Assembly: GCF_963677155.1 (NCBI RefSeq)
Contig: NZ_OY781884.1
Span: forward strand, 3,840,501-3,904,500
Source of the DNA: an uncultured Draconibacterium sp.
Lineage (GTDB): Bacteria > Bacteroidota > Bacteroidia > Bacteroidales > Prolixibacteraceae
Direction of reading: 5' to 3'
Length of the DNA: 64,000 nucleotides
Part shown: positions 17,595-25,815 of the stretch, piece by piece
Position numbering within the stretch: the first letter of the stretch is position 1
How the letters are laid out: each line of letters starts with the position of its first letter
The notes under the pieces: model-generated
What the model was told of the DNA's origin: nothing
Databases searched by the model: none
The model's input: the letters and a program-made list of their open reading frames with translations, nothing else
Program-made: the position numbers and the translations under genes

Positions 17595-17725
17595 CAAACA
17601 CATGGTATAGTGTATGCGGGTTTCAGTGGTTTGAAAATGTTTGTGGCTCGTAAAAAAGGTCAGTGTAAACTGATAGGAAATTGCCTCGTAATCCCGCACG
17701 ATACCATACCGTAAAACGTTGGCGG
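17595..17725 (+). repeat. attC-like inverted-repeat element G
   Basis: TGGTATAGTGTATGCGGG (17603-17620) pairs with CCCGCACGATACCATA (17693-17708) with a small bulge. The internal block ACTGATAGGAAATTGCCTCG (17669-17688) matches A and C, and GTGGCTCGTAAAA (17643-17655) matches GGCTCGTGTCAAAA of A. It ends AACGTTGGCGGTAA. Position: directly downstream of the lipoprotein gene. Confidence 0.55.
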
Positions 17726-17833
17726 TAATTGTAACAAATACCCCAGTAAATTGACAAATGACGTAAAGATGACATAATGAAAATACATAAATCCTATTCG
17801 ATTTGATTTATTTTTGTCATCAAAACATGATAT

Positions 17834-18760
17834 ATGAAAAAAGGAAAGTTGGCACAAGGCGTAAAGGAATTAAGAAAAATAAGAGGCTTATCTCAAGAAG
17901 AATTAGCTAAAAAATCTGGATTGTCTTTAAGAACTATTCAACGGCTTGAAAATGGAGAAACAAAACCAACTGGAGAAACTCTTAAGAGAATATCAACTGT
18001 TTTAGACCTTACTCCAAAGAAATTACTTGAATGGAAAAGTAATAAAGAAACATTGAAAAAGACGGTTAAAACGGGTTATGAATATTTACATATTTTCGAT
18101 AATAAATTAGTAATTAGCAAGAATTTAGAAATCAATGATTTAGTTGGAGATTATGGGAAAGCAGTAAATAACGTTTTTAAAATATTAACGGTATTTATTG
18201 TTTTCATGCTAATATTTACCGCTTTGTCAATTATTTTCTACAATATGGGGAAAATTGAATTGGTAGTACATGCTGGGGCATATGCATTTCTTTTCTTGAA
18301 TTTAGCATTTTTCCATATGTTGTACTTCAGCCCTGGTTCATCATCAATTTATTTGGAAAGTATTAATAAAATAAAAATTCAGCGAAGATTGTTTAACAGT
18401 GTAGTCGTAATTTTTTATAAGGAATCTGGTCGGCTCAAAAAGAGATACTTATTACTTAAAAAAGAACAGGTTGGTACAATGAAAAATATCTTGCTATCGG
18501 AGAAACTTATTGAAGAAAAAGATATTGAACTCAAGGATAATCGAATGAGCAAAATTGTATATGTTTTTACTTTTATGATGATTATTGCACCGTATTCATT
18601 GATATTGAAAAATGTTGGCAATAATGTTCCAGAATGGATGACTTCTCAAGGTATTAATGCAATTATACTTAGTGGAATTTTAATAGTTTTAATGATAATA
18701 AAATTGATTAAACCATTGTCTTACAGAAATAATAAACCGCTAGAAATGGCTCGTAAGTAA
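17834..18760 (+). CDS. XRE-type HTH protein with four C-terminal membrane segments
   Basis: 308 residues. Residues 6-62 form a Cro/C1-type helix-turn-helix (LSQEELAKKSGLSLRTIQRL, then NGETKPTGETLKRI). After a linker, four hydrophobic stretches (about 116-138, 145-165, 238-255 and 270-292) flank a positively charged loop. It is therefore probably a membrane-bound transcription factor that senses an envelope or membrane signal. No known ligand domain is visible. A TATTTTTG -7-like box at 17809-17816 lies just upstream. Confidence 0.65.
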   Translation: MKKGKLAQGVKELRKIRGLSQEELAKKSGLSLRTIQRLENGETKPTGETLKRISTVLDLTPKKLLEWKSNKETLKKTVKTGYEYLHIFDNKLVISKNLEINDLVGDYGKAVNNVFKILTVFIVFMLIFTALSIIFYNMGKIELVVHAGAYAFLFLNLAFFHMLYFSPGSSSIYLESINKIKIQRRLFNSVVVIFYKESGRLKKRYLLLKKEQVGTMKNILLSEKLIEEKDIELKDNRMSKIVYVFTFMMIIAPYSLILKNVGNNVPEWMTSQGINAIILSGILIVLMIIKLIKPLSYRNNKPLEMARK

Positions 18761-18871
18761 TTGCCGTATAATAGATTGTGGATGCTTTTCTATCGCATGA
18801 ACTTTAGTGCAACTTGAAAGGGGTTTAACCCGCAATCGGCAACTACTCATATTCGAGCCGTTGTGTACCAT
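18761..18871 (+). repeat. attC-like inverted-repeat element H
   Basis: The left end (TTGCCGTATAATAGATTGTG, from 18761) starts immediately after the preceding stop codon. It pairs in blocks with CCCGCAATCGGCAA (18829-18842). The right arm 18831-18871 (CGCAATCGGCAACTACTC ... GCCGTTGTGTACCAT) is nearly identical to that of element C. The internal AACTTGAAAGG aligns with CTTGACAGG of the other copies. It ends 22 bases before the next ATG. Confidence 0.55.
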
Positions 18872-18892
18872 ATATAAAAGACCTGAAAAGAT

Positions 18893-19468
18893 ATGAAAGA
18901 AAACCTTAGAAATATGCTCAATTCTGTTGATATTTTGAAAGATTCAGAAATATCAAACGGATTAAATTATTTTGAACCAAAATCATTTAAAAAAGGGGAT
19001 ATTTTGATTGAGGCTGGAAAGATTTGTAACTGGATGGCATTTGTAAACTCAGGTGTTTTGAGAAATTTTTATATTTCGAGTAAAGGTGAAGAAGTAACTT
19101 ACTGTTTAACTTTTCCAAATAAAGTAATATCTGCATTCTCTTCTTTCATGACACAGAAGGTGACCTTTGAAAACATCCATGCACTAACAAATGTGGAACT
19201 ATTAGTAATCAGGCACGATCAATATTATGAGTTAATGAATTCGAGTGAGAATTGGCTTAAATTTTCAAGATTCGTTGCAGAGCAATCATATATTGAAATG
19301 GAAAACCGATTGCTTGCACTGCAAATGGAATCGGCAAAAAAACGTTATGAAGATTTATTAGTGTTTAATCCAGACTATTTACAGAAAGTTCCCCTAAAAT
19401 ATCTGGCATCTTATCTTGGTATTACTCAAAGACACCTTAGTAGATTGAGAAGAGAAATATCCTTTTAG
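18893..19468 (+). CDS. Crp/Fnr family transcriptional regulator
   Basis: 191 residues, paralogous in layout to 7990-8553. The cyclic-nucleotide-binding-type barrel (KGDILIEAGKICNWMAFVNS) is followed by the dimer helix (QMESAKKRYEDLL) and a terminal helix-turn-helix (KYLASYLGITQRHLSRLRRE). cAMP contacts and iron-sulfur cysteines are not evident. The flavodoxin-fold oxidoreductase starts 66 bases downstream and is the likely target, mirroring the Crp-SDR pair at 7990-9628. Confidence 0.8.
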   Translation: MKENLRNMLNSVDILKDSEISNGLNYFEPKSFKKGDILIEAGKICNWMAFVNSGVLRNFYISSKGEEVTYCLTFPNKVISAFSSFMTQKVTFENIHALTNVELLVIRHDQYYELMNSSENWLKFSRFVAEQSYIEMENRLLALQMESAKKRYEDLLVFNPDYLQKVPLKYLASYLGITQRHLSRLRREISF

Positions 19469-19534
19469 ACATTTGTCCTTTATAAATAATCTGTGTGCCA
19501 ATACTTTTGTGGTTCAATTTTAAAATTATTTTTA

Positions 19535-20107
19535 ATGAAAACAACAATCGTATTCGCACATCCATGGCATGGTAGTTTTAATAAAGCAATATTAGATACC
19601 GTAATTAAAAAACTTGACGCAAAAGCAAAAGATTATCAAGTTATAGACTTGAATAAGGATCAATTTAACCCAGTGCTTCAGGAAAAAGACCTTGCGCTAT
19701 ACTCAAAAGGTACAACTACCGACAAATTAGTTCTTAATTATCAAGAAATTCTAAAGGAAACATCGGAGCTAATATTTATATTTCCTATTTGGTGGTACGA
19801 TATTCCTGCAGTATTAAAAGGTTTTGTAGATAAGGTGATGCTTAAAAACTTCTCGTATGTTGAAACAAAATATGGATTGAAAGGATTACTTACTCATATA
19901 ACTAAAACTACAGTAATAACGACTTCAGAATATCCAACTTGGTACCTGAAATTTTTATCGGGCAACCCCATAAAAGGTATCTTCATAAAGAAAACTTTGA
20001 AAGGTGTTGGAATTAAGAATGCAAAATGGCTAAATAGCGATTATACTACATCAGGTAAAAAAGAGAAAAGAGTAAATTTCTTACGAAAGGTTGAGTCAAC
20101 GATTTAG
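19535..20107 (+). CDS. NAD(P)H-dependent oxidoreductase, flavodoxin-like fold (KefF/MdaB group)
   Basis: 190 residues from the ATG at 19535; a GTG 14 codons upstream is less likely because the fold starts at MKTTIVFAHPWHGSFN. Motifs of the flavodoxin_2 family: FAHPWHGSFNKAI binds FMN/FAD phosphate, and FIFPIWWYDIPAVLKGFVDKV is the characteristic flavin-binding segment (about 85-105). It probably reduces quinones or xenobiotics by two electrons. A TACTTTTG -7-like box lies at 19505-19512. It is the last gene of the same-strand accessory block. Confidence 0.8.
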   Translation: MKTTIVFAHPWHGSFNKAILDTVIKKLDAKAKDYQVIDLNKDQFNPVLQEKDLALYSKGTTTDKLVLNYQEILKETSELIFIFPIWWYDIPAVLKGFVDKVMLKNFSYVETKYGLKGLLTHITKTTVITTSEYPTWYLKFLSGNPIKGIFIKKTLKGVGIKNAKWLNSDYTTSGKKEKRVNFLRKVESTI

Positions 20108-20358
20108 GAATTTGTAATAGCTCTGGTAATTAAATACGGAAACAACACTTTGTCCCAATAATCGCAGACGATGTGGTAACTATCATAGCATTTCAAATCC
20201 AGAGGGTTAAAAAATGATTGCCGGATATCGAAGTGATAACACAATATTTCGTTCGTTTAACGCTGTTATTAAGTCAGTGGTCGATTAAATTAGAAGCAAC
20301 AGGTTATTTGCGTAACTTTACTTTCAGATTAGTTGTTGACTTATAATCCTGTTTTACA

Positions 20359-20545
20359 GATGAACGGCAAAATAGCAATAACCCAAAAGTTGTATTTTAT
20401 CTTGTTTGCTTCGGTTATTGCTATTTGCCTTTTTTCATTCACCATCGGTCGCGAACTTTATGCCGATAAAACAGAAAGTATCCTTTCATTTGGTCTTATT
20501 CATTTTGTCTGTTGCATTATAAATTCAGGCGTTTTATTCTTGTAA
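20359..20545 (+). CDS. Possible small membrane protein
   Basis: 61-62 residues from the ATG at 20359 (MNGKIAITQKLYFILFASVI), with two hydrophobic stretches that would span the membrane as a hairpin. No family is recognised and no clear ribosome site is seen. It lies in the 624-base gap 20108-20731, which otherwise shows nothing beyond the fabD promoter. It could be chance. Confidence 0.3.
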
Positions 20546-20676
20546 GTACTTTGGGCTTATTGCTGAAGTATGTGGTAATTTTCCTGTGCTTCTCTTAATT
20601 CTCGACTCAAATAACCTGATGTTCGATTCTGTTTCAAAAAATATGTCAAATTATAGGCAATGCTGTATAAAAGGAT

Positions 20677-20705
20677 TTTGTCCTTGTAAATTTAAGTTAA
20701 CTTTG
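20677..20705 (+). promoter_or_regulatory. Promoter of fabD
   Basis: TTTG (20677-20680), a 17-base spacer and TAACTTTG (20698-20705) match the Bacteroidota consensus, slightly short in spacing. Transcription would start about 20 bases before the fabD ATG at 20732. Confidence 0.6.
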
Positions 20706-20731
20706 TCGCCAGATTTTTAAAACAAAAAAAT

Positions 20732-21619
20732 ATGAAGGCATTTGTATTCCCTGGTCAGGGAGCTCAATTCCCGGGAATGGGAAAGGATTTATATGAAAAT
20801 TCTGCTGAAGCAAAAGCACTGTTCGAAAAAGCAAACGATATTTTAGGTTTCAATATCACCGACATTATGTTTGAAGGTGAAGTTGAAGATCTGAAGCAAA
20901 CAAAAGTAACCCAACCAGCCATTTTCCTACACTCTGTATTATTGGCGAAAACCTTAAAAGATTTTGCTCCTGATATGGTTGCAGGTCACTCGTTGGGTGA
21001 GTTCTCTGCGCTGGTTGCAAACGGAACTCTGAACTTTGAAGACGGTTTAAAACTGGTTGCGCAACGTGCAATGGCCATGCAAAAAGCATGCGAAGTTGAA
21101 CCATCAACAATGGCCGCAATTGTAGGTTTGGAAGATGAAGTTGTTGAGGCGGTTTGTACCGAAATCGACGATGTTGTAGTTCCTGCCAACTACAACTGTC
21201 CGGGCCAGTTGGTAATTTCTGGTTCTGAAGCAGGAATTGACAAGGCTTGTGCATTATTAACCGAAAAAGGAGCAAAACGTGCATTGAAACTGGTTGTTGG
21301 TGGTGCTTTTCATTCGCCGTTTATGGAGCCTGCCCGCGAAGAACTGGCTGCTGCCATTGAGGCAACTACTTTTAATCAGCCAACTTGTCCGGTTTATCAG
21401 AATGTGGATGCAAAACCGGTTTCTGATCCTGCAGTGATCAAGGAAAACCTGATTGCTCAGCTTACTGCTCCTGTAAAATGGACACAGATCGTACAAAATA
21501 TGATCGCCGACGGAGCTACTTCGTTTACCGAAGTTGGTCCTGGGAAAGTGTTACAAGGATTGGTTAAAAAGGTTGACCGTAAAATGAAAACTGTTGGCGT
21601 GAACAGTTACGAAGGATAG
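20732..21619 (+). CDS. fabD: Malonyl-CoA:ACP transacylase
   Basis: 295 residues, usual FabD length. FPGQGAQFPGMG opens the protein; the nucleophile motif is GHSLGE with Ser87; the catalytic His is in GGAFHSPFM; FTEVGPGKVLQGLVK closes the domain. It loads malonyl groups onto acyl carrier protein for fatty-acid synthesis. It is a single-gene unit here with its own promoter and a strong terminator, not in a fab cluster. Confidence 0.96.
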   Translation: MKAFVFPGQGAQFPGMGKDLYENSAEAKALFEKANDILGFNITDIMFEGEVEDLKQTKVTQPAIFLHSVLLAKTLKDFAPDMVAGHSLGEFSALVANGTLNFEDGLKLVAQRAMAMQKACEVEPSTMAAIVGLEDEVVEAVCTEIDDVVVPANYNCPGQLVISGSEAGIDKACALLTEKGAKRALKLVVGGAFHSPFMEPAREELAAAIEATTFNQPTCPVYQNVDAKPVSDPAVIKENLIAQLTAPVKWTQIVQNMIADGATSFTEVGPGKVLQGLVKKVDRKMKTVGVNSYEG

Positions 21620-21673
21620 AAGTCTTTGACTATGCTCATACTGACGTTTGAGTTAACGATATAAATGATAGAT

Positions 21674-21710
21674 AAAAAATCCCGGGCTTAACAGGTCCGG
21701 GATTTTTTTT
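21674..21710. terminator. Bidirectional terminator between fabD and the NtrC-type gene
   Basis: AAAAAATCCCGG - gcttaacaggt - CCGGGATTTTTTTT: a 6-7 bp GC stem with A-tract before and T-tract after, so it works in both directions between two convergent genes. Confidence 0.88.
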
Positions 21711-21728
21711 ATGGTTATAATTCATTGA

Positions 21729-23087
21729 TTAATCCATCTGTTTCTGTAACATCCGGTAAATGGTGGATTTTCCAATTCCTAATTTCGATGCTACCAGCCG
21801 TACATTCTGATTGTATTTATTCAAAAAGAATTTTACAATTTCGTTGTTGTATTCTTCAAGTGTTTTTTCCTGGGCAAGCAGGTTTTGTACGCTTTCGTCA
21901 ACATTCATATTCAGGTGGCTCGGTTTAATTACATCGCGGTTGCACATTACGCAAGCCAGCTCCATAATTGCTTTTAGCTCCCTGATGTTGCCGGGATAGT
22001 GGTAGCTCGACAACATTTGTTTTGCTTCTGATGAAAGGGTTTTGGGATCCATATCATTTTCGCGGCAAAACTCATCAACAAAAAACTTAGCCAGCAAAAT
22101 CTTGTCGTTTCCGCGCTGACGTAAAGGCGGAATTTCAATTGGTAAACCAAGTAGGCGATAGTAAAGGTCTTGTCTGAACTGGTCGTCGCCCGACAAAGTG
22201 GCCAGGTTTTTATGTGTTGCCGAAATAATGCGTACATCGAGTGGTATTACATCGTGCCCTCCCAGGCGCACTAACTCTCGTTCCTGCAAAACGCGCAGCA
22301 ATTTCGCCTGTAGGTTTAAGTTCAGGTCGGCAATTTCATCAAGGAAAAGTGTCCCTCCGTTTGCGGCCTCAAATTTTCCGATCTTTTGGAAATCGGCACC
22401 TGTAAAAGCACCTTTTTCGTGCCCGAACAATTCACTCTCTATCAATCCGTCGGGGATGGCCGACACGTTTACTGCTATAAACGGTTTGGCGCTGCGTTTC
22501 GAGTTGTAGTGAATTCCCTTGGCAACCAATTCTTTACCTGTTCCGGTTTCTCCCGAAATAGATACTGATATATTTGTCTGAGTTGCTTTGTTCATTAACT
22601 CAAAAACGTGCTCAATTTCCCGGCTGTTACCTTTAATCAGGTTTTTAAAATTATATTTCTCAGCAACCGCTTCTTTCAAATTTGTATTCTCTGTTTGCAG
22701 CTGGTCGGTGCGGTAAATATTCCGGATGATGTTACTCAGCTTTTCCCTGGTGTCGGGCGCTTTCATAATGTAATCGTAGGCACCATTTTTCATCAGTTCA
22801 ATAGCGGTGGAAATATCGTCTTGTGCTGAAATTACAATTACATGAGTATCCGGGATTTTCTCCTGAATTTTGGCAAGTACTTCTTTCCCTGTCATATCAG
22901 GAAGCGTATAATCAAGCGTCACCACATCAGGCTTTTCGCTCATTGCATTGATGAAGTCTGTCCCGTTGTGAAACACTTTTACCTGTAACTGATCATCCAG
23001 AAGTTGCTTCTTTAGCACTCTGGCATAAAGGACATTGTCTTCCACGATGTACACTTTGTAGTTGTTTCTGAGTTTATAGTTAGCCAT
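21729..23087 (-). CDS. Sigma-54-dependent response regulator (NtrC family)
   Basis: 452 residues in three domains. The receiver (about 10-125) has phospho-acceptor Asp59 in VVTLDYTLPDMTG. The AAA+ domain (about 150-385) has Walker A GETGTGKE and the sigma-54 contact loop GAFTGA. A Fis-type helix-turn-helix ends it (VRLVASKLGIGKSTIYRML). On phosphorylation it should activate RpoN promoters. No histidine kinase lies nearby, so it is an orphan whose partner is elsewhere. The 391-base gap upstream (23088-23478) holds only short accidental frames. Confidence 0.92.
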   Translation of the reverse strand: MANYKLRNNYKVYIVEDNVLYARVLKKQLLDDQLQVKVFHNGTDFINAMSEKPDVVTLDYTLPDMTGKEVLAKIQEKIPDTHVIVISAQDDISTAIELMKNGAYDYIMKAPDTREKLSNIIRNIYRTDQLQTENTNLKEAVAEKYNFKNLIKGNSREIEHVFELMNKATQTNISVSISGETGTGKELVAKGIHYNSKRSAKPFIAVNVSAIPDGLIESELFGHEKGAFTGADFQKIGKFEAANGGTLFLDEIADLNLNLQAKLLRVLQERELVRLGGHDVIPLDVRIISATHKNLATLSGDDQFRQDLYYRLLGLPIEIPPLRQRGNDKILLAKFFVDEFCRENDMDPKTLSSEAKQMLSSYHYPGNIRELKAIMELACVMCNRDVIKPSHLNMNVDESVQNLLAQEKTLEEYNNEIVKFFLNKYNQNVRLVASKLGIGKSTIYRMLQKQMD

Positions 23088-23487
23088 TTCGTTTATTTAG
23101 ATTTTCTAAAAATAGTGAAATAAGAGAATCGATCAAACAATATGTCCAAATATTGGAAAATTATTAGAATAAATTCCCAATATTAAGTTGTTTGTGGCTT
23201 ATTTTCTTGATTTTGCGTGAATTTGTAAGTTTCTTCTTCTGTTTTCTGGTATTTCATAATTATTTTATGTTGAATTACTTCTTTGTTTTTACAATATTTT
23301 CTGGTACGGGGGCTTATTCTGAACTCCGGCTTCCTTTTGGTGTTGTAGTTTCGAAAGTCAACATACATTTTTCTTGTTGCCGATACACTGAGCTTGTATA
23401 AAATGTCAGAATTTAAAAGTGTAGTGATGGGTGAAATTGAAAATGTATTATTAAATTTAAACAAATGAAATTCAAAAATTGAAGAGA

Positions 23488-24234
23488 ATGAATTATTCCG
23501 CCTTTCATAAACTAAGTTATGGCTTGTATTTAATTGCTACCGAACTGAACGGAGAAAAAGCCGGTTATATTGCAAACACGGCTTTTCAGATTACAGCCGA
23601 GCCTTCGAAAATTGCCATAAGTTGTAATAAAAATAATTACTCTGCCCAAAAAATTATTGATAGTAAGAAGTTCTCGATCTCTGTGTTGAAGAAAGAGGTT
23701 GACACTTCGTTAATCGGGAAATTCGGATTTATGTCGGGAGCCGATATTGACAAGTTTCAGGGCATTGAAACCATTACGGCAAAAACCGGTGCTCCAATTG
23801 TTGTTGATTCATCAGTAGCGTGGTTTGATTGTGAGGTGATTGATTACAGTGATGTTGGTTCGCATTATTTAATAACTGCCGAGGTAGTTGATAGTGATAA
23901 ACTATCGGATGACGAACCGCTAAGCTATGCGTATTACCATACCAAATATAAAATGCGGTCGCCGAAAAATGCGCCTACATATATTGATAAGGATAAATTG
24001 GAGGATGATCCTGAGCCTGTTATTTACGAAGAGGTGGTTGAAAAGCCGGAGGAGACTGGAAAAACAGAAAGCGACGATGGTGTGTATTCGTGTAATATTT
24101 GCGGTTTCCAGTACGACCCGGAAGAGGGTGATCCTGCACTTGGAATACCTCCGGGAACGCCTTTTGAAGATTTGCCTGACGATTGGAAATGCCCGATCTG
24201 CAACGCTTCAAAAGACGATTTTACGAAGGTTTAA
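23488..24234 (+). CDS. High-molecular-weight rubredoxin: flavin reductase fused to rubredoxin
   Basis: 248 residues from the ATG at 23488 ([15 protein letters not shown]); an in-frame TTG three codons upstream is less likely. Residues ~1-150 are an FMN-binding flavin-reductase-like domain ([20 protein letters not shown]). A Glu/Pro-rich acidic linker leads to a complete rubredoxin (about 200-248) with both Cys pairs, CNICG and CPICN. Hrb proteins pass electrons from NAD(P)H to flavodiiron oxygen or NO reductases in anaerobes such as Moorella. This suggests an oxygen-sensitive life style. No flavodiiron gene is adjacent. Confidence 0.88.
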   Translation: MNYSAFHKLSYGLYLIATELNGEKAGYIANTAFQITAEPSKIAISCNKNNYSAQKIIDSKKFSISVLKKEVDTSLIGKFGFMSGADIDKFQGIETITAKTGAPIVVDSSVAWFDCEVIDYSDVGSHYLITAEVVDSDKLSDDEPLSYAYYHTKYKMRSPKNAPTYIDKDKLEDDPEPVIYEEVVEKPEETGKTESDDGVYSCNICGFQYDPEEGDPALGIPPGTPFEDLPDDWKCPICNASKDDFTKV

Positions 24235-24248
24235 TAAGCTGTTAAACA

Positions 24249-24476
24249 CTATAACGTTCGATGGGTGCCATCGCAAAATGGTTTATTTTTGGAATGTTTG
24301 CATTGACAAAGCCAAACTTCCTTTTTCTCGTCGATATCGAATGGAAGTGGAGTGAATTCCGTTCCCTGGTGTGATCCGTCGCAAAAAGGTTGGTTTTTAC
24401 TTCGTCCGCAGGCGCACCAATAGTAGGTGCCTGGTTCAAGCGTTAGTGCTTTTTTTGCTATTACAGGTTTTTTCAT
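24249..24476 (-). CDS. CDGSH iron-sulfur domain protein (two motifs)
   Basis: 75 residues with two CDGSH-type motifs: [16 protein letters not shown] and [16 protein letters not shown]. Each has the three cysteines and one histidine that hold a redox-active 2Fe-2S cluster. It is a small soluble tandem mitoNEET-like protein, probably in electron transfer or cluster handling. It converges on the rubredoxin fusion gene, only 14 bases apart, so two redox proteins sit side by side without being co-transcribed. Confidence 0.9.
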   Translation of the reverse strand: MKKPVIAKKALTLEPGTYYWCACGRSKNQPFCDGSHQGTEFTPLPFDIDEKKEVWLCQCKHSKNKPFCDGTHRTL

Positions 24477-24589
24477 GCATTAAAATTTTGTTATACATTG
24501 ACGCCGGATTGAATCCCTGCCAAAGTCAGTTTCATGGAAGGATTTAATTTGTGCCGATTTTTTGTTTAACGTTCAATAAATATACAAAT

Positions 24590-25702
24590 ATGTTACGTAA
24601 TATTTTGTTTAATTGCCTATTAATTTTTCTATGTGTAACTACCGGATACGCGCAGGAAAAACAGCTCTTTTATGTGGGAACTTTTACTTCTGAAGGTGCT
24701 GAAGGCATAAACTACTGTAGTTTGAATACCGAAACCGGCGACATTGAATTGCTCGCTACTTTTAAGGGAATAGATAATCCGTCGTTTTTGCGTTTAGGCC
24801 CCGATAAGGAGTTTTTATATGCTGTTTCGCGTACAACTCCTGAAGTTGAACCATCGGGAGGATATGTAGTTGCATACAAACTCGATACGTTGGGGGGATT
24901 ACATTTTCTGAATAAACAAATTTCAAATGGGAGCGGGCCATGTTATGTTGATGTTTCGCCCGACAGAAAATATGTGGCAATTGCAACCTATGGCGGAGGA
25001 ACAACCTCGGTGTATCCGGTAAATGAAGATGGCAGTTTGAAGAAAGCGTTGGCAGTTGTTAAAAATACAGGCAAAAGTGTTCATCCTAATCAGACGCAGC
25101 CACATGCTCATTCTATAAGATTTTCGCTAAAAGAACCGAGCATCTTTAGTGCCGATCTGGGAACTGATCAGTTAAATATCTTTCATTTCGAGAATGGAAG
25201 CTTGGGGCGTTACAATCAGGAATTTGTAAAACTTCCTGCCGGTTCCGGCCCGAGGCATTTTGTTTTTCATCCAAACGAAGATGTAATTTATGTGATAAAT
25301 GAATTGAGTTCAACTATTTCTGCGGTTCGTAAAACGGGTGACAAGTGGTCGGTATTTCAAAATATTTCAACCTTGCCAAACGATTTTGATGGCGAGAGTT
25401 ATTGTGCTGATATTCATTTTTCGAAAGACGGGAAGTATTTGTATGGCTCAAATCGCGGGCACAATTCAATAGCTGTTTTTAAGGTAAAAGCTGATCAGGA
25501 ATTGGTATTTTTAGGAACTGTGCCGGTGGAAGGCGACTGGCCACGGAATTTTGGAATCACACCCGATGGAAAATGGATGCTGGTTGCCAATCAGCGCAGT
25601 CACAATATTACTGTTTTTAAAATTGATACCAATTCTGGAATGCCCGAATTTAGCGGAAAACAAATAAGTTTACCGGCACCGGTTTGTATCGAGTTCCGGT
25701 GA
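24590..25702 (+). CDS. Secreted lactonase family protein (seven-bladed propeller)
   Basis: 370 residues from the ATG at 24590; a GTG 13 codons upstream would spoil the signal peptide (LLIFLCVTTGYAQ). The mature part has the repeated blades of the 6-phosphogluconolactonase-like family PF10282 (FYVGTFTSEGAEG, GPCYVDVSPDRKYVAIA, GPRHFVFHPNEDVIYV). Cytoplasmic relatives hydrolyse 6-phosphogluconolactone. A periplasmic version in Bacteroidota probably acts on another sugar lactone, so I do not call it Pgl. Confidence 0.8.
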   Translation: MLRNILFNCLLIFLCVTTGYAQEKQLFYVGTFTSEGAEGINYCSLNTETGDIELLATFKGIDNPSFLRLGPDKEFLYAVSRTTPEVEPSGGYVVAYKLDTLGGLHFLNKQISNGSGPCYVDVSPDRKYVAIATYGGGTTSVYPVNEDGSLKKALAVVKNTGKSVHPNQTQPHAHSIRFSLKEPSIFSADLGTDQLNIFHFENGSLGRYNQEFVKLPAGSGPRHFVFHPNEDVIYVINELSSTISAVRKTGDKWSVFQNISTLPNDFDGESYCADIHFSKDGKYLYGSNRGHNSIAVFKVKADQELVFLGTVPVEGDWPRNFGITPDGKWMLVANQRSHNITVFKIDTNSGMPEFSGKQISLPAPVCIEFR

Positions 25703-25708
25703 GCGCAT

Positions 25709-25795
25709 TCCCGATGGCTTTGCCTCGGGGTAAGCGAACAAGACAATAAGAAAGTCTTTAACGGAATAGGATTCCTCGTCAGCTTTGCTGCGAGG
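25709..25795. repeat. Two GCTTTGC-centred palindromes
   Basis: TCCCGAtGGCtttGCCtCGGGGTAA (25709-25733; stem CCCGA/TCGGG and GGC/GCC) and CCTCGtCAGCtttGCTgCGAGG (25774-25795). Both share the GCTTTGC centre with the copies at 6246-6270 and 57681-57706. They lie between the convergent lactonase and folE genes and could end transcription from either side. Confidence 0.5.
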
Positions 25796-25815
25796 AGTTT
25801 CAATTTTTGTAGTTT

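Noticed and set aside
6356-20107. Conventional integrative element (integrase, relaxase, phage genes) or CRISPR
   Set aside because: No recombinase, transposase, mobilisation, phage or cas gene is found, and there are no regularly spaced direct repeats; only the attC-like elements point to mobility.
23183-23464. 93-codon minus-strand frame in the gap before the rubredoxin fusion
   Set aside because: Basic, low-complexity translation, no family, lies in promoter territory of a divergent gene pair.
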